From assembly GCA_029204225.1 (NCBI GenBank), contig CM055109.1, positions 1,438,673 to 1,502,672 of the forward strand: 64,000 nt of DNA, given 5' to 3'. This document shows positions 1-12,460 of this stretch, in pieces. The position numbers and the translations under genes are program-made. The notes below the pieces were generated by a model that saw only the letters and a program-made list of their open reading frames with translations, was not told the DNA's origin and did no database searches. The stretch is from Diphasiastrum complanatum. Its lineage: Eukaryota; Streptophyta; Lycopodiopsida; Lycopodiales; Lycopodiaceae. Within the stretch, counting starts at the first letter, position 1. Every line of letters begins with the position of its first letter.

Positions 1-960
1 GCATCTAATCTTAAAGCCTTAGAACATTCACATAATGTTCTATTCCTTCTTTCAGAAACTCCATTTTATTGAGGAATGTAAGGACAAGAAGTCTCTTTCT
101 TGATCTCTTCCTCCTCACAAAAGGCCTTGAACTCATCGGAGATGAATTCTCCACCATTGTCACTTCTAAGAATCTTGATGCTATGATTATGATGCTTTTC
201 CACAAACAACTTGAAATTTACAAAAGTATCAAATACTTGAGACTTGAGGGAAAGTAAGAACACCCAACAATATCTTGAGTAGTCATCAATGAAGGTTAAA
301 AACATGGATGAACCTCCATTAGATTTGGTGCTAGCAATGTGCACATCCGAGTGTATGAGGATGAGATGACTTTGTGATGGAGTTAGAAAACACCTTCTTA
401 TGTGCCTTGGATAAGGCACAAGCTTCACAAACCTTGTCTTCCTTCCCAATAGACCTTGGTAGGCCTGAAGCATACTCCTCCTTGATCAAAGCCTCCATGG
501 AACCCGAGTTGACATGTCCAAGTCTTTTGTGCCATAAAGTAAAGGTATATATCTTGCTCTTCTCGGCCAACATGACAACATTAGTATCCACAAATGCATC
601 CAACTTATAAAGTTTGCCAAGTCTAGTGCCCCTAGCCACTATCTTACCCTTCTTCTTGATGAAACATTCATTTGAAGCAAAGTCAACATTGAAACCATTG
701 TCTACCATTTGGCCAACGCTCAGTAGATTTTTTGTTATTGTAGGAATGTACAAAACACCTTCTATGTTGATCTTTTTGGAAGATCCTAAGCAAAGGGAAA
801 TGCTACCAACTCTTTCAATCTTACAAGCTTTATCATTTGCTGTATAGATAGACTTTATAGGTCCATCATAATATAAGCAAGAAGAGAAAAACTCCCTTTT
901 ACTAGTCATGTGTGAACTAGCACCCGAGTCAATCCACCAAGGATCTTCTCCTTTGAAGCT
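1..960 (-). pseudogene. Ty1/copia pol fragment A (protease to integrase), runs off the left edge
   Basis: Minus-strand copia pol. Reading from 960 downward there is an aspartic protease site (DSGASSHM near 930-900), a GAG-pre-integrase zinc region (HKRLGH followed by CEACALSK, near 530-420) and the integrase core with its first two acidic residues (SDVHI near 345 and RSDNGGEF near 160-130). The TPQQNG-type segment with the third acidic residue is broken: a stop at about 66-69 is followed by a shifted frame. Another frameshift near 410-380 separates the zinc region from the integrase core. Reverse transcriptase and RNase H would lie beyond base 1. It is the direct continuation of the gag fragment at 960-1870. 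Decayed and non-autonomous. Confidence 0.93.
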
Positions 961-1870
961 TGTTGAAGAAAAAATATGGACATCATGAGAGAGTCCTCAT
1001 GTGAACTCTCCTCCTCCTCCTCTTTGCTCATGTTGGCTTGGCATTGATCTTGCTTTCTCTTGAAGCATTCCGAGGCATAATGCCCCATCTTGCTACAATA
1101 GTAGCACTTCACCTTTGATTTGTCCTTCTTGACTTTGGTGGTTGATGGAGATGCCTTTGAGGGTCCTTCTTGATCCTCAAGCTTTGAAGACTTCTTGAAT
1201 GTTGATCCTTTGCCTTTGGACTTGCCTTTGCCTTTGGTGAAGAGAGCTTGGTCATCTCCACCTTGGATGGAAAGCCTATCCATCCTCGCTTGCATTTGGC
1301 TCCTTCTTGATTCCTCGGCCATGAGTGTGCCTTGGAGTTCTTCAAGTATGGGTGGCTTACCCATAAATGCATATCCCTGAACCAAATTGTCAAATTCAAA
1401 GCTTAGTCCATTAATATGAGTTGAACAAGCTCTTCATCCTTGATAGGATCACCTATGAAGGCTATCTCTTTGTTCAATTCCTTTACTCTTAGGACAAAAG
1501 TATGTGCACTCTCTCCTTTCTTTTGATAGATTCTATAGATTTGATTCTTCAAAGCTAATATTCTAGTTTGGTTCTTGGATTCATAGACCTTTTTCAAAGT
1601 CTCCCAAGCATCTTGAGCCGAAGTGCAATCTCCTACCTCTCTTAAGAGTTTATTTGCAACATTCAATTCTATGCAATGTAGTGCAACATTGCACCTCTTG
1701 ATGTATTTGGCTTTTTCTTGAGGATGAATAGGTTCACCCTCCTTACCATTTACAGTTTCCATCAGATCTTACATGATCATGATGGATTCCATTCTAACTT
1801 TCCATATGGAATAGTTAGTTTTGTTGAGCCTTTCAGTAGTATCCAAAAGATATGCATTTATAGATGCCAT
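960..1870 (-). pseudogene. Ty1/copia gag fragment A
   Basis: Starts at the ATG at 1870 (MASINAYLL). The body is a UBN2-type copia gag, with AQDAWETLKKVYES near 1610-1570 and a CX2CX4HX4C nucleic-acid-binding knuckle (CYYCSKMGHYASEC) near 1110-1070. Breaks seen: an in-frame TAA at 1769-1771, a second frame change near 1400, and a frame change near 960 where gag should run into protease. About 810 bp of leader without coding signal separates the start from the primer-binding site at 2681-2692. Confidence 0.92.
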
Positions 1871-2680
1871 CTAGTCTCCTAATCAAGGACTTGACACAAA
1901 TGAAGGTTACTTCTATTGATTTGATTGAAGATCTACCTTATCCCACTACTTAGGGACCTGAAAAGATCAGTAATAGACCTCCTATAAAGGTCTAAGAATG
2001 ATCTCTAACAAAATCAAATCATAGAATACTAGAAACAATGCACTTGCTTGATTGAAGTAGACAATACTAGTAGAATTACTCCTCTTTCTATAAAGAACAT
2101 TAAAGCTTCCAAATGATCTGATCAAGAGTGAATTTCAGAAACCTGATATACTTCCAAAATCACTTGTAAAAGATCTAAATGGAACTTAATGAGGATGCAA
2201 CACAATCTACTATCCAATCACAAGCAAAAAAATGATCAAAATTGATGAAAAATTGATCTAATTTGGTGCATAAGTCAAGCAATGGTTGGACTGAACCTAA
2301 ATCACTTTAGGAGGTGTCCTCTACACCTTAGAACATCATTGAAGAGTCCCCAAAACTCTGATCATCCCTCTCCTTGAATGCTAGAAAGCCTCCTCTATGA
2401 AATCATCTTCAAAACTCGCTTAGAAATCAATGCTTGGAGCAAGCAAAACTTGCTATCTTGGTAATGTGAATTGAATTCAACTTTGCCTCTAGTTTTAGAC
2501 ACCTAAACACCTGCAAATGAAGTCACACAACACCAATCTCCAATGTATTTGACTCACTTTGAGTTCTAGAATCAATGCTAGATGCTAAGATCCAATCTAC
2601 ACAAGATTTAGATAAAAAATTGTGATCAAATTGAATGAAAGCCAAGGATTTAGCTCATTTCAGCCTTTAGGCTCTGATAC
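1871..2680. other. Untranslated leader of copia element A
   Basis: This stretch lies between the gag start and the primer-binding site. No coding signal is visible on either strand. A long leader is common for copia elements. Nothing else was recognised. Confidence 0.6.
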
Positions 2681-2692
2681 CATGTAAAAATT
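2681..2692 (-). other. Primer-binding site, element A
   Basis: On the minus strand this reads TGGTATCAGAGC, the standard complement of initiator Met-tRNA used by plant copia elements. It abuts the LTR directly. Confidence 0.93.
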
Positions 2693-3417
2693 ACAGCAAA
2701 TAAGAATCCTAAAACAATAGATTATGATCTCATAAGATTAGCACAAGTTGAACCATCAAAATCCATCAAAAATCTATGCTTGAACCTCACTAAATGGATG
2801 AGGGAAACAATAGATTATGATCTCATAAGATTAGCACAAGTTGAACCATCAAAATCCATCAAAAATCTATGCTTGAACCTCACTAAATGGCCCAAATCCT
2901 TGAAGAAGGATTCACATGTGTGAAAGTACGGCCTCCCACAGTCCTACATTCAATCCTATAATCATTAGTAATCACAAGAACTCAAACAATTATGAACGTA
3001 GAGAGCAATTGCACCATTATGAGAGAAAAATCATGAAATTGCTTGATTGATTTTGGTGAGATATCATCACCTATATATACATGATCCATCACGGTTTTGG
3101 GCAGGTATGAGTAGCCCTAAACCTATCCCTAATGCTAATTTTGGTGGATCTTTCATCCCTACCAAGTTAGGGTTGTAATCTTGGAGATCCCTCAACAATG
3201 CAAAAACTACCAAAAATACTCCTATTTTTTTTTCTCTTGTATCTAAGCATAATTTGGACTCATTCCAAAGGTTCTCACACTTAGGTCTACTTGAGAACAT
3301 CCTTATGAATGGAATCCTATGCTATTTGGCATGTGTGACAAGCCACATCATGACCATCTAACTATTTACAAGTCATATGACCAAAACTAGTCAAGCTAGA
3401 ATTGTGAATTTTTAACA
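2693..3417 (-). mobile_element. 5' LTR of copia element A
   Basis: The 725-bp sequence begins TGTAAAAATT and ends AATTTTTAACA, so it is closed by near-perfect short inverted repeats of the TG...CA type and sits immediately next to the primer-binding site. The partner LTR is outside the window. It contains an 86-bp internal duplication (2712-2797 and 2805-2890). Its outer edge abuts copia fragment B, suggesting that A inserted into B. Confidence 0.85.
2712..2890. repeat. 86-bp direct duplication inside an LTR
   Basis: Copies at 2712-2797 and 2805-2890 look identical by eye and are separated by 7 bases (atgaggg). This points to a recent local duplication within the LTR. Confidence 0.9.
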
Positions 3418-3424
3418 CTCTATA

Positions 3425-5070
3425 CAATGCTAGCCGGAGCGGAGCATTCACTAGTGTCAGTATCAAGGATGTAGCATGCTTGAAGTCTTGCAATGCTTGT
3501 AACAAAGATGAGATGTCACGTATACCGTTCACCAAGGACTCTTTCATAATGAAAGAACTCCTGGAACTGGTACACTCTGACAACTATGGACCGTTTGATG
3601 TGATCTCCTTGGGAGGTTCAAAGTACTACATCACTTTTATTGACGACTTCAACAAGTTTGCAGCTGTGTACTTTATCCACAACAAGTCAGAGGCCTTGGA
3701 CAAATTCATAGAGTTCGTGAATTGAGCTGAGAAATGGACTAACAAGAAGGTGAAGCAGCTGAGAACAGACAAAGGAGGAGAATATGTCCCCAAACACTTT
3801 GCTGAATATTGTACCAGCAAAGGAATACTTCACTTGAAGACTACAGCCTACACACCACAACACAATGATACAGAGAGGAGAAATCGGACTCTCATGGAAG
3901 CTTCGAGATCTATGATGGCCTATTCAAAGGCATCAAAATTTCTATGGGATGAAGCAGTAGCTATAGCCAACTACCTGCAAAACAGGACAGGTAGATCCAG
4001 TGTTGCACATACCATGCCGCACGAGGTTTGGTGGGGCAACAAACCAAGTCTGACACATGTGCACATTTTTGGATGTGTCGCATATGCCCACATTCCAGAT
4101 CAAAAAAGAAAGAAGCTGGATGAAAAGGTGGAGCAAGGATTCTTCATAGGATATGATGTTCACTCATCATACTACAGGATCTACATGCTTGACAACAGAC
4201 AAATCAAGACTATTAGAGACGTTAGATTTGATGAGTCAAAGACAATGGTTGATGAAGATCCAGTCGGCTACGAAATCCTGACTAGAGGTTACTATGACCT
4301 ACCAACATCTACAGAGGGAGTGGACCATGAGTATCCAGAAGCAGATGTTCAAATTCTAGATGGACAGAGTGATTGTTCATACGATGAGCAGCAAGACGTG
4401 CTACCTATACCCAAGACACCTGCTACTCATCGCAGTTCAGCAGTCAGCAAAGGCAAGAGACTTGGCAAAGGCAAGGCCATCGATCTGACTATAGACACTC
4501 CAAGAAGATCCACATGAGAAAGAAGAGCACCAGTCAGATTTGTCCCTAATAGCTCATCTTCTATATCAGAAGAGTTTCGTGGATTTGGCGGAGAACCTCA
4601 AACATATGAGAAAGCTATCAGTTGTCTAGATAAGGACAAGTGAATTAAAGCGATGGAAGACGAGATAAATTCCATGGAGTAGAACAATATTTGGAATCTA
4701 GAGCCATTACCAGCAGACAGGAAGACTGTAAAGTGCAAATGGATTTTTAAATATAACTATGGACCTGATGGCAACATATCAAAGTACAAGGCCAGATTGG
4801 TAGCAAAAGGTTTCTCTCAGAAGTATGGTATTGACTATACTAAAAGACTTCCTTCCTACACAACGAGTTGAAAGAGGATTAATCTGCTCACGCTTTGCCA
4901 ACTACGCCTCCCGAATGCAAAGAAGCATATATGGACTGAAGCAGTCTGCCAGGCAGTGGTATAAGAAGAAGGATCACATTCTCAGATCCTTATGATTTCA
5001 ACCATTGATGGCCGACTACAATGTCTATACAAAGGTCACAGATGGAAAAATCATAATCATTGTTGTCTAA
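3425..5070 (+). pseudogene. Ty1/copia integrase and partial reverse transcriptase, fragment B
   Basis: Plus-strand pol relic. It has a zinc-binding CNAC pair near 3488, the integrase core (HSDNYG at 3573, RTDKGGEY at 3763, ERRNRTLME at 3877) and a long hinge to about 4517. The RT start then follows (KWIFKYNYGPDG and KARLVAKGFSQ, 4737-4820), and after an internal deletion a downstream RT piece with YGLKQSARQWY at about 4930. In-frame stops at 3723-3725, 4515-4517 and around 4640 and 4680 disable it. The catalytic YVDD region and RNase H are missing. The left end is cut by the LTR of element A. Confidence 0.93.
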
Positions 5071-5145
5071 ACTTAGTAATTTGGCCCCTAAGGAGTTTCT
5101 TTAAAATTCTAGCCTTTTGGTGGAAAAGTTGGTTTTCATTGAACG

Positions 5146-5257
5146 ACTATGATCAATGCACATTATAGGGATTCAATCTAACGGTGTGCATTGTCAAGCA
5201 CACTATGATCAATGCACATTATAGGGATTCAATCTAACGATGTGCATCGTCAAGCAC
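5146..5257. repeat. Tandem duplication, about 56 bp x 2
   Basis: Two adjacent copies start with ctatgatcaatgcac and end with gtcaagca. They differ at only a few positions (g/a and t/c). No coding potential. Confidence 0.88.
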
Positions 5258-5314
5258 TGGTACACTAAGAAAAACTAAAAATTCTATAAAAGGAAAGATG
5301 ACTACAACCCTAAG

Positions 5315-5317
<3 letters not shown>

Positions 5318-5384
<67 letters not shown>

Positions 5385-5410
5385 TCTCTCTCTCTCTCTC
5401 CCTCTCTCTT
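5318..5410. repeat. (CT)n microsatellite
   Basis: About 90 bases of CT dinucleotide with two CCCT interruptions. Any open frame through it is low-complexity Ser-Leu or Arg-Glu and not a gene. A short (CA)n run follows at 5485-5510. Confidence 0.97.
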
Positions 5411-5751
5411 TTGGCTTGCTTCTCTACTGCTGCCACATTGGATGAGAGGAGACCTGTGTCAAGAGGGACTATGTGATATCTTGTTACACACACACACACA
5501 CACACACACTAAAAAAAGGTCTCTTTTCTATAAGAAATTTTTTCAATCATACATTGAATGTATACACCTTTAGTGTTATAACCCTAGTCCAAAATAAAGA
5601 CATGAAAGTCAAGCAAATACAAACTGATAGAGGCGGAGAATATCTCCAACCGATTTGTTGATTTTTGTCTTGACATCCTTCACAAGAAGACTACAAACAC
5701 TGTCTCGATTAATTTTGGACTTTTTTAAAAATTTTGGACTATTTTTGGGAT

Positions 5752-5936
5752 GTGATAGCTCCACCCGCCGTGCACCTGCCACGGCAGGTGGAGCCTCTCG
5801 GGAAAAAAAAAAACCAATTTTTTTTTCTCAAAAAAATTCGTCTTTCTCTTCTTTTATTTTTTTGTTTTTTATTTTTATTTTTTTCAAATATGTGAGGCTC
5901 CACCCATCACGGCGGGTGGATACCTGCCACACACCT
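5752..5936. repeat. Hairpin-rich inverted repeat unit, MITE-like
   Basis: The left arm has GCTCCACCCGCCGTG followed by CACCTGCCACGGCAGGTGGAGC, itself a local hairpin. The right arm has GCTCCACCCATCACGGCGGG and TGGATACCTGCCACA. The two GC-rich arms flank an A/T-rich spacer. The structure resembles the ends of a small non-autonomous DNA transposon or degenerate subterminal repeats, but no target duplication could be defined. Confidence 0.45.
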
Positions 5937-6598
5937 TTAACATATATATCATAATTTATACAACAACTTGTGTATATGCATGAGGTGTTGGCCCAAGTAC
6001 CAAGTCCCGTCGTCGGTTAAGCTTCGTGATTAACTCTTGTGAAAAGATATGCACTCTTGAGGGCCTATCCGACAACTTTCCCTTACCACCCCATGTAAAC
6101 CAGTCCTTTGTCCATTGACCTGAATATTGTTCCTTTGTGACCCTTCCTTGAATATTGTCCCTTCGTGACCCTTCCTAGTCCACTGGTTGTCCATCTATCA
6201 CATAACATTTGGATTTCCCCTTTCTTGCCCCCGTTTTATTTTATTGCCCCTTTTGCTTCTCCAACGTCCTTTCCCTTCATCTCATAGATCGGCCCACCTC
6301 TTGATCCCCTTTCTATAGACTTTCCTTGCAGTTTTAAACAGTCTTACTTGCATAAGTTAAACAGCCTGTACATATAACTACTTGAAGCTAAACATGATTG
6401 ACTCGACTTCACCGATTCCACCGAAGTCTATCAATGACTTCGACTCCATCGACATATTCTCAAGGGCGAACAAGTCGACTCAACTCATTCGACACCTTCG
6501 ACAACTGTCGACTATCACTAGTCAATATGGAGAAAAATTGCTCCTAGTGGTGGATGTTACATTCTACAAGATGATGTATCAAGATTCTAGCTTTATTC
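5937..6598. other. Anonymous DNA
   Basis: No recognisable gene. An open stretch near 6382-6600 (plus) matches nothing I know and contains a short internally repetitive segment rich in tcgac/cttcga, so it is treated as chance. Confidence 0.5.
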
Positions 6599-6599
6599 C

Positions 6600-6861
6600 A
6601 TGAGATGGGTCCTCCTACTAGAAAGCATAGATAGCCAGAAGTGGATTTTCGTGTGTCCACATTTATGGCCCAATCAAAGTCAAAATAAGTTTGTAATGTC
6701 AGAGCATCCTTTGTATTTTCATTATAACATAGAGCATAATGGTTAGTGGCTTGAATGTATTTTAATACTCTTAGCAGAGCTTTCCAATGAGGTAGGCAGG
6801 GATTCGACATAAAATGTGCCAATGTGCTAAAGGAGAGGCTAGATTGTTTCCAAGAAGGCAA
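6600..6861 (-). pseudogene. Ty1/copia RT-RNase H junction fragment
   Basis: The minus-strand peptide carries the connection segment before copia RNase H: LRVLKYIQATNHYALCY and then DWAINVDTRKSTSGYLCF, followed by GGPISWNKAR. The family consensus is a D-x-D-W-A-x-D / RRSTSGY / GGxISWxSK pattern. Only about 85 residues survive, with no catalytic carboxylate set and no neighbouring LTR. It is a truncated scrap. Confidence 0.85.
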
Positions 6862-6894
6862 TGATAGGCTTACCTCAACCGATTATTAAACTTG

Positions 6895-7105
6895 GAAGGT
6901 GAGGAAGGAATCTTTGCCTGAGATGAATGATTTGATGGATATTGTTGTAGGTGTGGAGGAGACTCCTTTGGAACCTCAAAAACAATTGAGGTATGACAAG
7001 AGGGCCAAGAAAGCTTTACATGTGATCAAGATGAATGTGACTAATGAACTTCTCAAGAAGCTACTAGTGAGTCTTGGGATAGGACTATTGGCTATTTCTA
7101 CTTGA
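6895..7105 (+). pseudogene. Short copia gag-like fragment
   Basis: The peptide around 6980-7070 (DKRAKKALHVIKMNVTNELL) resembles the part of the UBN2 gag domain that reads W-x-x-x-D-x-x-A-x-x-x-I in intact copies. The fragment is short, has no zinc knuckle and is flanked by non-coding DNA. Homology is plausible but weak. Confidence 0.5.
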
Positions 7106-7900
7106 GAAGTTTGAGATAGCCTCTTTTTTTTTGGTTAAATTTTGTCTATGTACTATGACTTTTACATGGTTTTAACTTTCTAATTAGTTACTTGTTACTA
7201 TAAGAGTCTCTTGAATGGGAAATTCTTTTGTTTCAATGGCAAGTGAACTTTTGCATGCCTAAATAGAATCATTTCATGAAATGATTCAAGTAGCAGATGA
7301 GTTTGCTAAGTGTCTAGTCTATTGTAGAAGATCATGGAGAGCTTGCTATTTTATAGTGATAAATATGCTATACTCCTCTCTAAGAGCAATGTGATTTTAT
7401 ATGGCCTCATGTATGAGTAGAACTCTCTTTTTATACTTCTTTATGATAATTTTATGGTCCAAGATCTAATTATGAAAATGGTTAATGGCCATAATAAGCC
7501 AACAAACAAGGTCCTGCACTTTCGATAAGCATGAATGACCTCAGTGTTCCTAACAAGCTATGTATAAAAACAAGGTGATATTTGAGACCATGACAAGCTT
7601 TGTCTCAAAGTGAAAGAATAATTTCGATATCGAAAAATGATACAAAAAAGAGATTTTAATCTCAAATGATTTGAAACATAGTTTACGACTTAGACTCACC
7701 ATGCATCAACATCCATCTTTAAGATAATGATCATGATAGCTTACCACTTCTTGGAAAACCTAGAAAGTAAGTGCAACAAAAGCAGAATTTGTACATAGCC
7801 TAATCTACAAGAGGGCCTGCAAGTACTTTTAGTCACAATTTTCTTAGGTCTCCATTTATTTATGGAGTTTAACCATCTGCAATAAAGTACCAAGCAAATT
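7106..7900. other. Anonymous A/T-rich DNA
   Basis: No open frame, RNA gene or repeat structure was recognised between the gag scrap and the microsatellite. Confidence 0.5.
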
Positions 7901-7901
7901 C

Positions 7902-8387
<486 letters not shown>

Positions 8388-8440
8388 ATGGCAATTATGT
8401 GATGTAATGTTTAAAAAAGTGGGATCTCACACCAATATCA

Positions 8441-9683
8441 TGTTGGAAAATAGGATAGATAATGTAATGCGGAAACTTCCTACTTCCAATGCATGACTAC
8501 GCTTATCAAAAATTGAACAAAGCAGTAGTGATGGAAATCATGTTCAATCTTTAGCAACTAATTTTCGCTAGATACTAAGTGATTACATAGCCAAACATAA
8601 AGTATTGAATTCTCAGACAATTTCTATTAGTTACAAAAGCAATACAGAGATGCATGCATTCTGACATATACTGAACGCAATAAGAAGATAGTATTGATTC
8701 AAAAAAAAAAAATCAGATGCTAATGAGCACAAAACAATAGCGGATAGAAACCACGCACTCTAAGTTGTCTATGAGTAACTTAGAATAGCTCTACTGATAA
8801 GCAATAGCGCAATAGCAACTCTAAAATAAATCTCTAAAAGACTGAGTTAGAATGCTCAAGAGAGTTCAAGCTTAAAAGCTTGATAGAGAGCTAACAACGA
8901 TACTTTTTGATTGTGAATGATCTACTTGATAAGAGTGCAGGAAGCGACGTGTAATAACACTCAACTCCTTCACAATTCACAATGTTGATGCGTTGCTTCA
9001 GAACTTGAAAATAGATGTATGAACAACTGATTTATACTAAGTAATTAGATCGTCCAATGCGATTGCCAGTTGGCTAGTGTCCGCTGGCATTCATCTAGTT
9101 CCTTCTCAGAAATTGATTGCTGTTAAGCGGTGAAAATTGGCCGTAAACAGTCTGTCTACATAAATGAACTAGAAACTGCTACTCTACAGAAATGAACTAA
9201 AATTGTCACAAGCGATAGTGTCAGTTTTTTGCGAAAAAGACAACAATGTCATAAAATCTCATTTTCTTAATATTGGGGTAGCCCCACACTTTGTCAGAGT
9301 CATTTTCTTAACATTTGAGACACTTTGAAAAATGCAAAAAATGCAACTCTGCATATTTACTCATAATTCCTGACAGACAAAAAATGCGAAAAGGGAGACT
9401 CTACATTGTTACACGAGATTTTTGACAGGCGACAATGTTGCAAAAATACAAGAAAGACAACACTGTAATTTTACTCGTAATTGCTGACAGGCAACACTGT
9501 CGGGATTGTAGAGAGAGAAAATGCGACACTGTTGTCAAACTCCGTGTATTTCTACACACTGTGTAAAAACACTTGTAATTTTGCAGACTTTATAAAGACA
9601 TGGAAAAATCTGCAGAACTGGATAAACAGTTGGATGAAGATTAAAAACCGATTAGTCGATTAGAAGGAAAGAGTTTCCTTAAT
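8441..9683 (-). mobile_element. 3' LTR of copia element C (left copy)
   Basis: Starts TGTTGGAAAATAGG and matches the 26180-27446 copy along its length. The right edge is uncertain: shared sequence runs to gattagtcgattag at about 9663, after which the copies diverge, so the end is placed to within about 25 bp. Confidence 0.85.
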
Positions 9684-9985
9684 CTGAATCCATGAATGCC
9701 TTGACCTTTAAACTTAGTTCTGCACAAAACCTTCTGTGTGCATTCAAGGTTAATGCTTTGGTAAAAATATCTGTTGTCATATCTTGCGTTTGACAATACT
9801 GCAATCTGACCTCTTCATTGAGAACTTTGCTTCTGACATAGTGATACTTCAGTTCAATGTGCTTACTCCTAGAATGAAATCTAGGATTGGTTGACAAGGC
9901 AATGGCACTTTGATTATCACAAAATAATAATGTCAGGGCATATTGATTCAAACTGATATCTGAAAGTAAGTTTCTCAATCAAACC
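9679..9985 (-). pseudogene. Copia element C RNase H, C-terminal part
   Basis: About 100 residues of copia RNase H: LLFCDNQSAIALSTNP (catalytic Asp context), SRSKHIELKYHYVR, and DIFTKAL near the end, all standard for the family. The upstream part (9985-10640) is still recognisable in other frames, with stops, including the GY-x-DADWAGD-type region, so the gene is broken. Confidence 0.92.
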
Positions 9986-11330
9986 ACTTCCTTTGTAGCT
10001 TGTGAGGCTGCGATATACTCTGATTTAGTAGAAGATAGAGTTATCGAATATTGCTTGCAACTGTTCTAGGAAATTGGACCATTGTTGAGGAAGAATGTAA
10101 ATCCAGAAGTGGATTTATGAGTGTCTACATCTCCTGCCCAACTTGCATCTGTAAAACCACTGAGTAAATTGAGTTTGTCGTTGTCGACTACTCCATAACA
10201 AATGCAAAAGTCCATAGTAGCTCAAAGATATCTCATGAATCTGATAAGAGCCTTCCAATGTGTTACACCAAGGTTGGTCATATACTGATTGAGAGAGTTG
10301 ACAAAAGATATGTCTGGCCTAGTACAGATTATTGCATACATAAGAGATCCTATAATAGAATGGTAAGGATACTCACGCATCTACTTCTTCTCTTGAATTT
10401 TTTGAGGACACTGGTCCTTTGACAATTTGAGACCTGGTTCCATTGGTGAGCGAGCTAACTTGCAATTAATTAGATTATATCTGACTAACATATTGTAGAT
10501 GTACCTCTGTTGAGTGATGTAGACCAGGTTCTATTTTCTATCTCTGTGGATTTGTATACCAAGGCAGAAATGAGCTTTGCCCAAATCAATCATGTCGAAT
10601 TCGGAAGATAGCATTGTCTTGGCCTCTTTTATTAGATATGTACTGTTGCTGAAAAGCAATGTATCATCCACATGTAAAGTGATAACGATAAAAGACTGCT
10701 ACACTGCTTTGAAGTAAACATTTGAATTTGAAGAGCTAGGTGTGTAGCCGTGATCAATAAGAAAAGTATTGATCCTTTGAAACCATGCGTGAGCAGATTG
10801 CTTCAAGCCATAAAGTGCCTTATGGAGTTTACACACATGATTGTGTTTACCCTCAATAATATAACCTTCAGATTGCACCATGTAAATGTCTTCTGCGATA
10901 ACTCCATTGAGATATGTTGTCTGTTCATCCACTTGATGTATTTCCAAATCTACTGCAGCAACAAATGATAGCAAAAGTCGAATAGAAGAATGCTTGACTA
11001 CTGGATTGAAGGTCTCAACGTAATCGGCCTTGTATACCTGAGAAAATCCTCTGGCGACAAGTCGTGCCTTTCTCTTGTTGATGCTTCCATCTGCATTGTA
11101 CTTGACTTTGAAAATCCATTTGCAATCAACTACGTTTCTGCTAGCAGGTAATTCGACAATTATCCATGTCTGGTTCTTGATAAGAGATGCATACTCTTTA
11201 TTCATAGCTTCTTTCCAAAGATCTAAATTAGGCTGACTGAGTGCCTCTTGGACAGACATCGGTTCCGAAACAAGGTAGGCTGCAAACTCGTCAATATACC
11301 GGTTAGGTGGTTTGCTGGCTCTTGAAGATC
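9985..11330 (-). pseudogene. Copia element C reverse transcriptase
   Basis: The best open part is 11259-10699: WIIVELPASRNVVDCKWIFK, KARLVARGFSQ, and LYGLKQSAHAWF, the copia RT thumb/palm landmarks. An in-frame stop occurs just before the catalytic box, and the box itself appears as HVDD instead of YVDD (about 10670). Further stops follow. RT is therefore inactive even before the CACTA insertion is considered. Confidence 0.93.
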
Positions 11331-12460
11331 TTTTGGGTAATAGAGGAAGTTGATCATTTCCATCATACTGTAGTTGCTGAACTACAACATCATCATCTTC
11401 TGATTCGTTGTTGATCTATTGTTCGTCAAAAGTAGAAGAGTTTGGACCTTCAATGAGAATAGACGACTGAGGAATTGGAAAGTTTAATATGTCAGGAGAA
11501 TCTGACAGGTCGGCTACATGGGGACTGTCTTTTCCTTTGAGGTCTTGAAACTGATCTTCGATGAAGATGACATCCCGACTAGTGAATATCTTTGACTCGA
11601 TGCGATCGAACAACTTGTAGGCTTGATCTGAAGTAGTGTAGCTAATGAAAATGCATTTGATACTCTAGAAGTCGAGCTTCTTCCTGAGATCACGAGGTAT
11701 CTATGCAAAAGCAGTACATCCAAAAACTCGTAGGTTTGATAAAGAAGGTTTGGTACCTATCCAAACTTCGAATGGTGTTTTGTCTGAGAGACCTTTAGTA
11801 GGGCATATGTTCTGAATATAGGTTGTTGTTGAAACAACTTCAACCCAGAAGGACTTCAGAAGTGTCGCATGTGATAACATGCACTTTGCCGATTCAACTA
11901 AGGTTTTGTTCTTTCCCTCAACAAGACCATTTGACTGAGGCGAATAGAAGGTAATGTATTGTTGCTCAATGCCGTTGTTAAGGCACTTCTCCTTGAATTC
12001 GGTGGAGATGTATTCTCCCCCATTATCTGACCTCAGTGCTTTGATTCATTTGCCAGTTTCATTCTCAGCATGCTCTTTGAATTGTCTGAATTTGATGAAA
12101 GCCTCTGATTTCTGTTTAATGAAATAAACATCTATTCTTCTGGAGAATTTGTCAATAAAAGTAATGAAATACTTTGCATCTAGCAATGAAGGAGTTTGCA
12201 TAGGTCCACATATATTCGTATGAACAACATCTAATAGACCTTTTGCTGCATGCCTATGGTTTGATCTCAAAGGAATCCTAGCCTACTTTCCAAAGATGCA
12301 ACTATGATAGACAGGGAGATCAAGATCAAAAATTATGGATTGTCTGGACATGTTCAAAATAGATGCATAATTCAAGTGTCCTAAGCGATGATGCAATAGT
12401 AATGCTTTGTTGACTAGAATAGAGGTTTTCAAAGCTTGACTAGACTCAGAATAACAATGT
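11331..12460 (-). pseudogene. Copia element C integrase
   Basis: Contains the GAG-pre-integrase zinc region near 12400-12290, the core aspartate context (IDKFSRRIDVYF, near 12150), RSDNGGEY near 12030 and a PQSNGLVEGKNKT segment near 11940, the last carrying the catalytic Glu. The C-terminal segment with FGCTAFA and LFDRIESKIFTSRDVIF is at about 11710-11560. Several in-frame stops (for example near 12046 and 11700) show decay. Confidence 0.92.
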
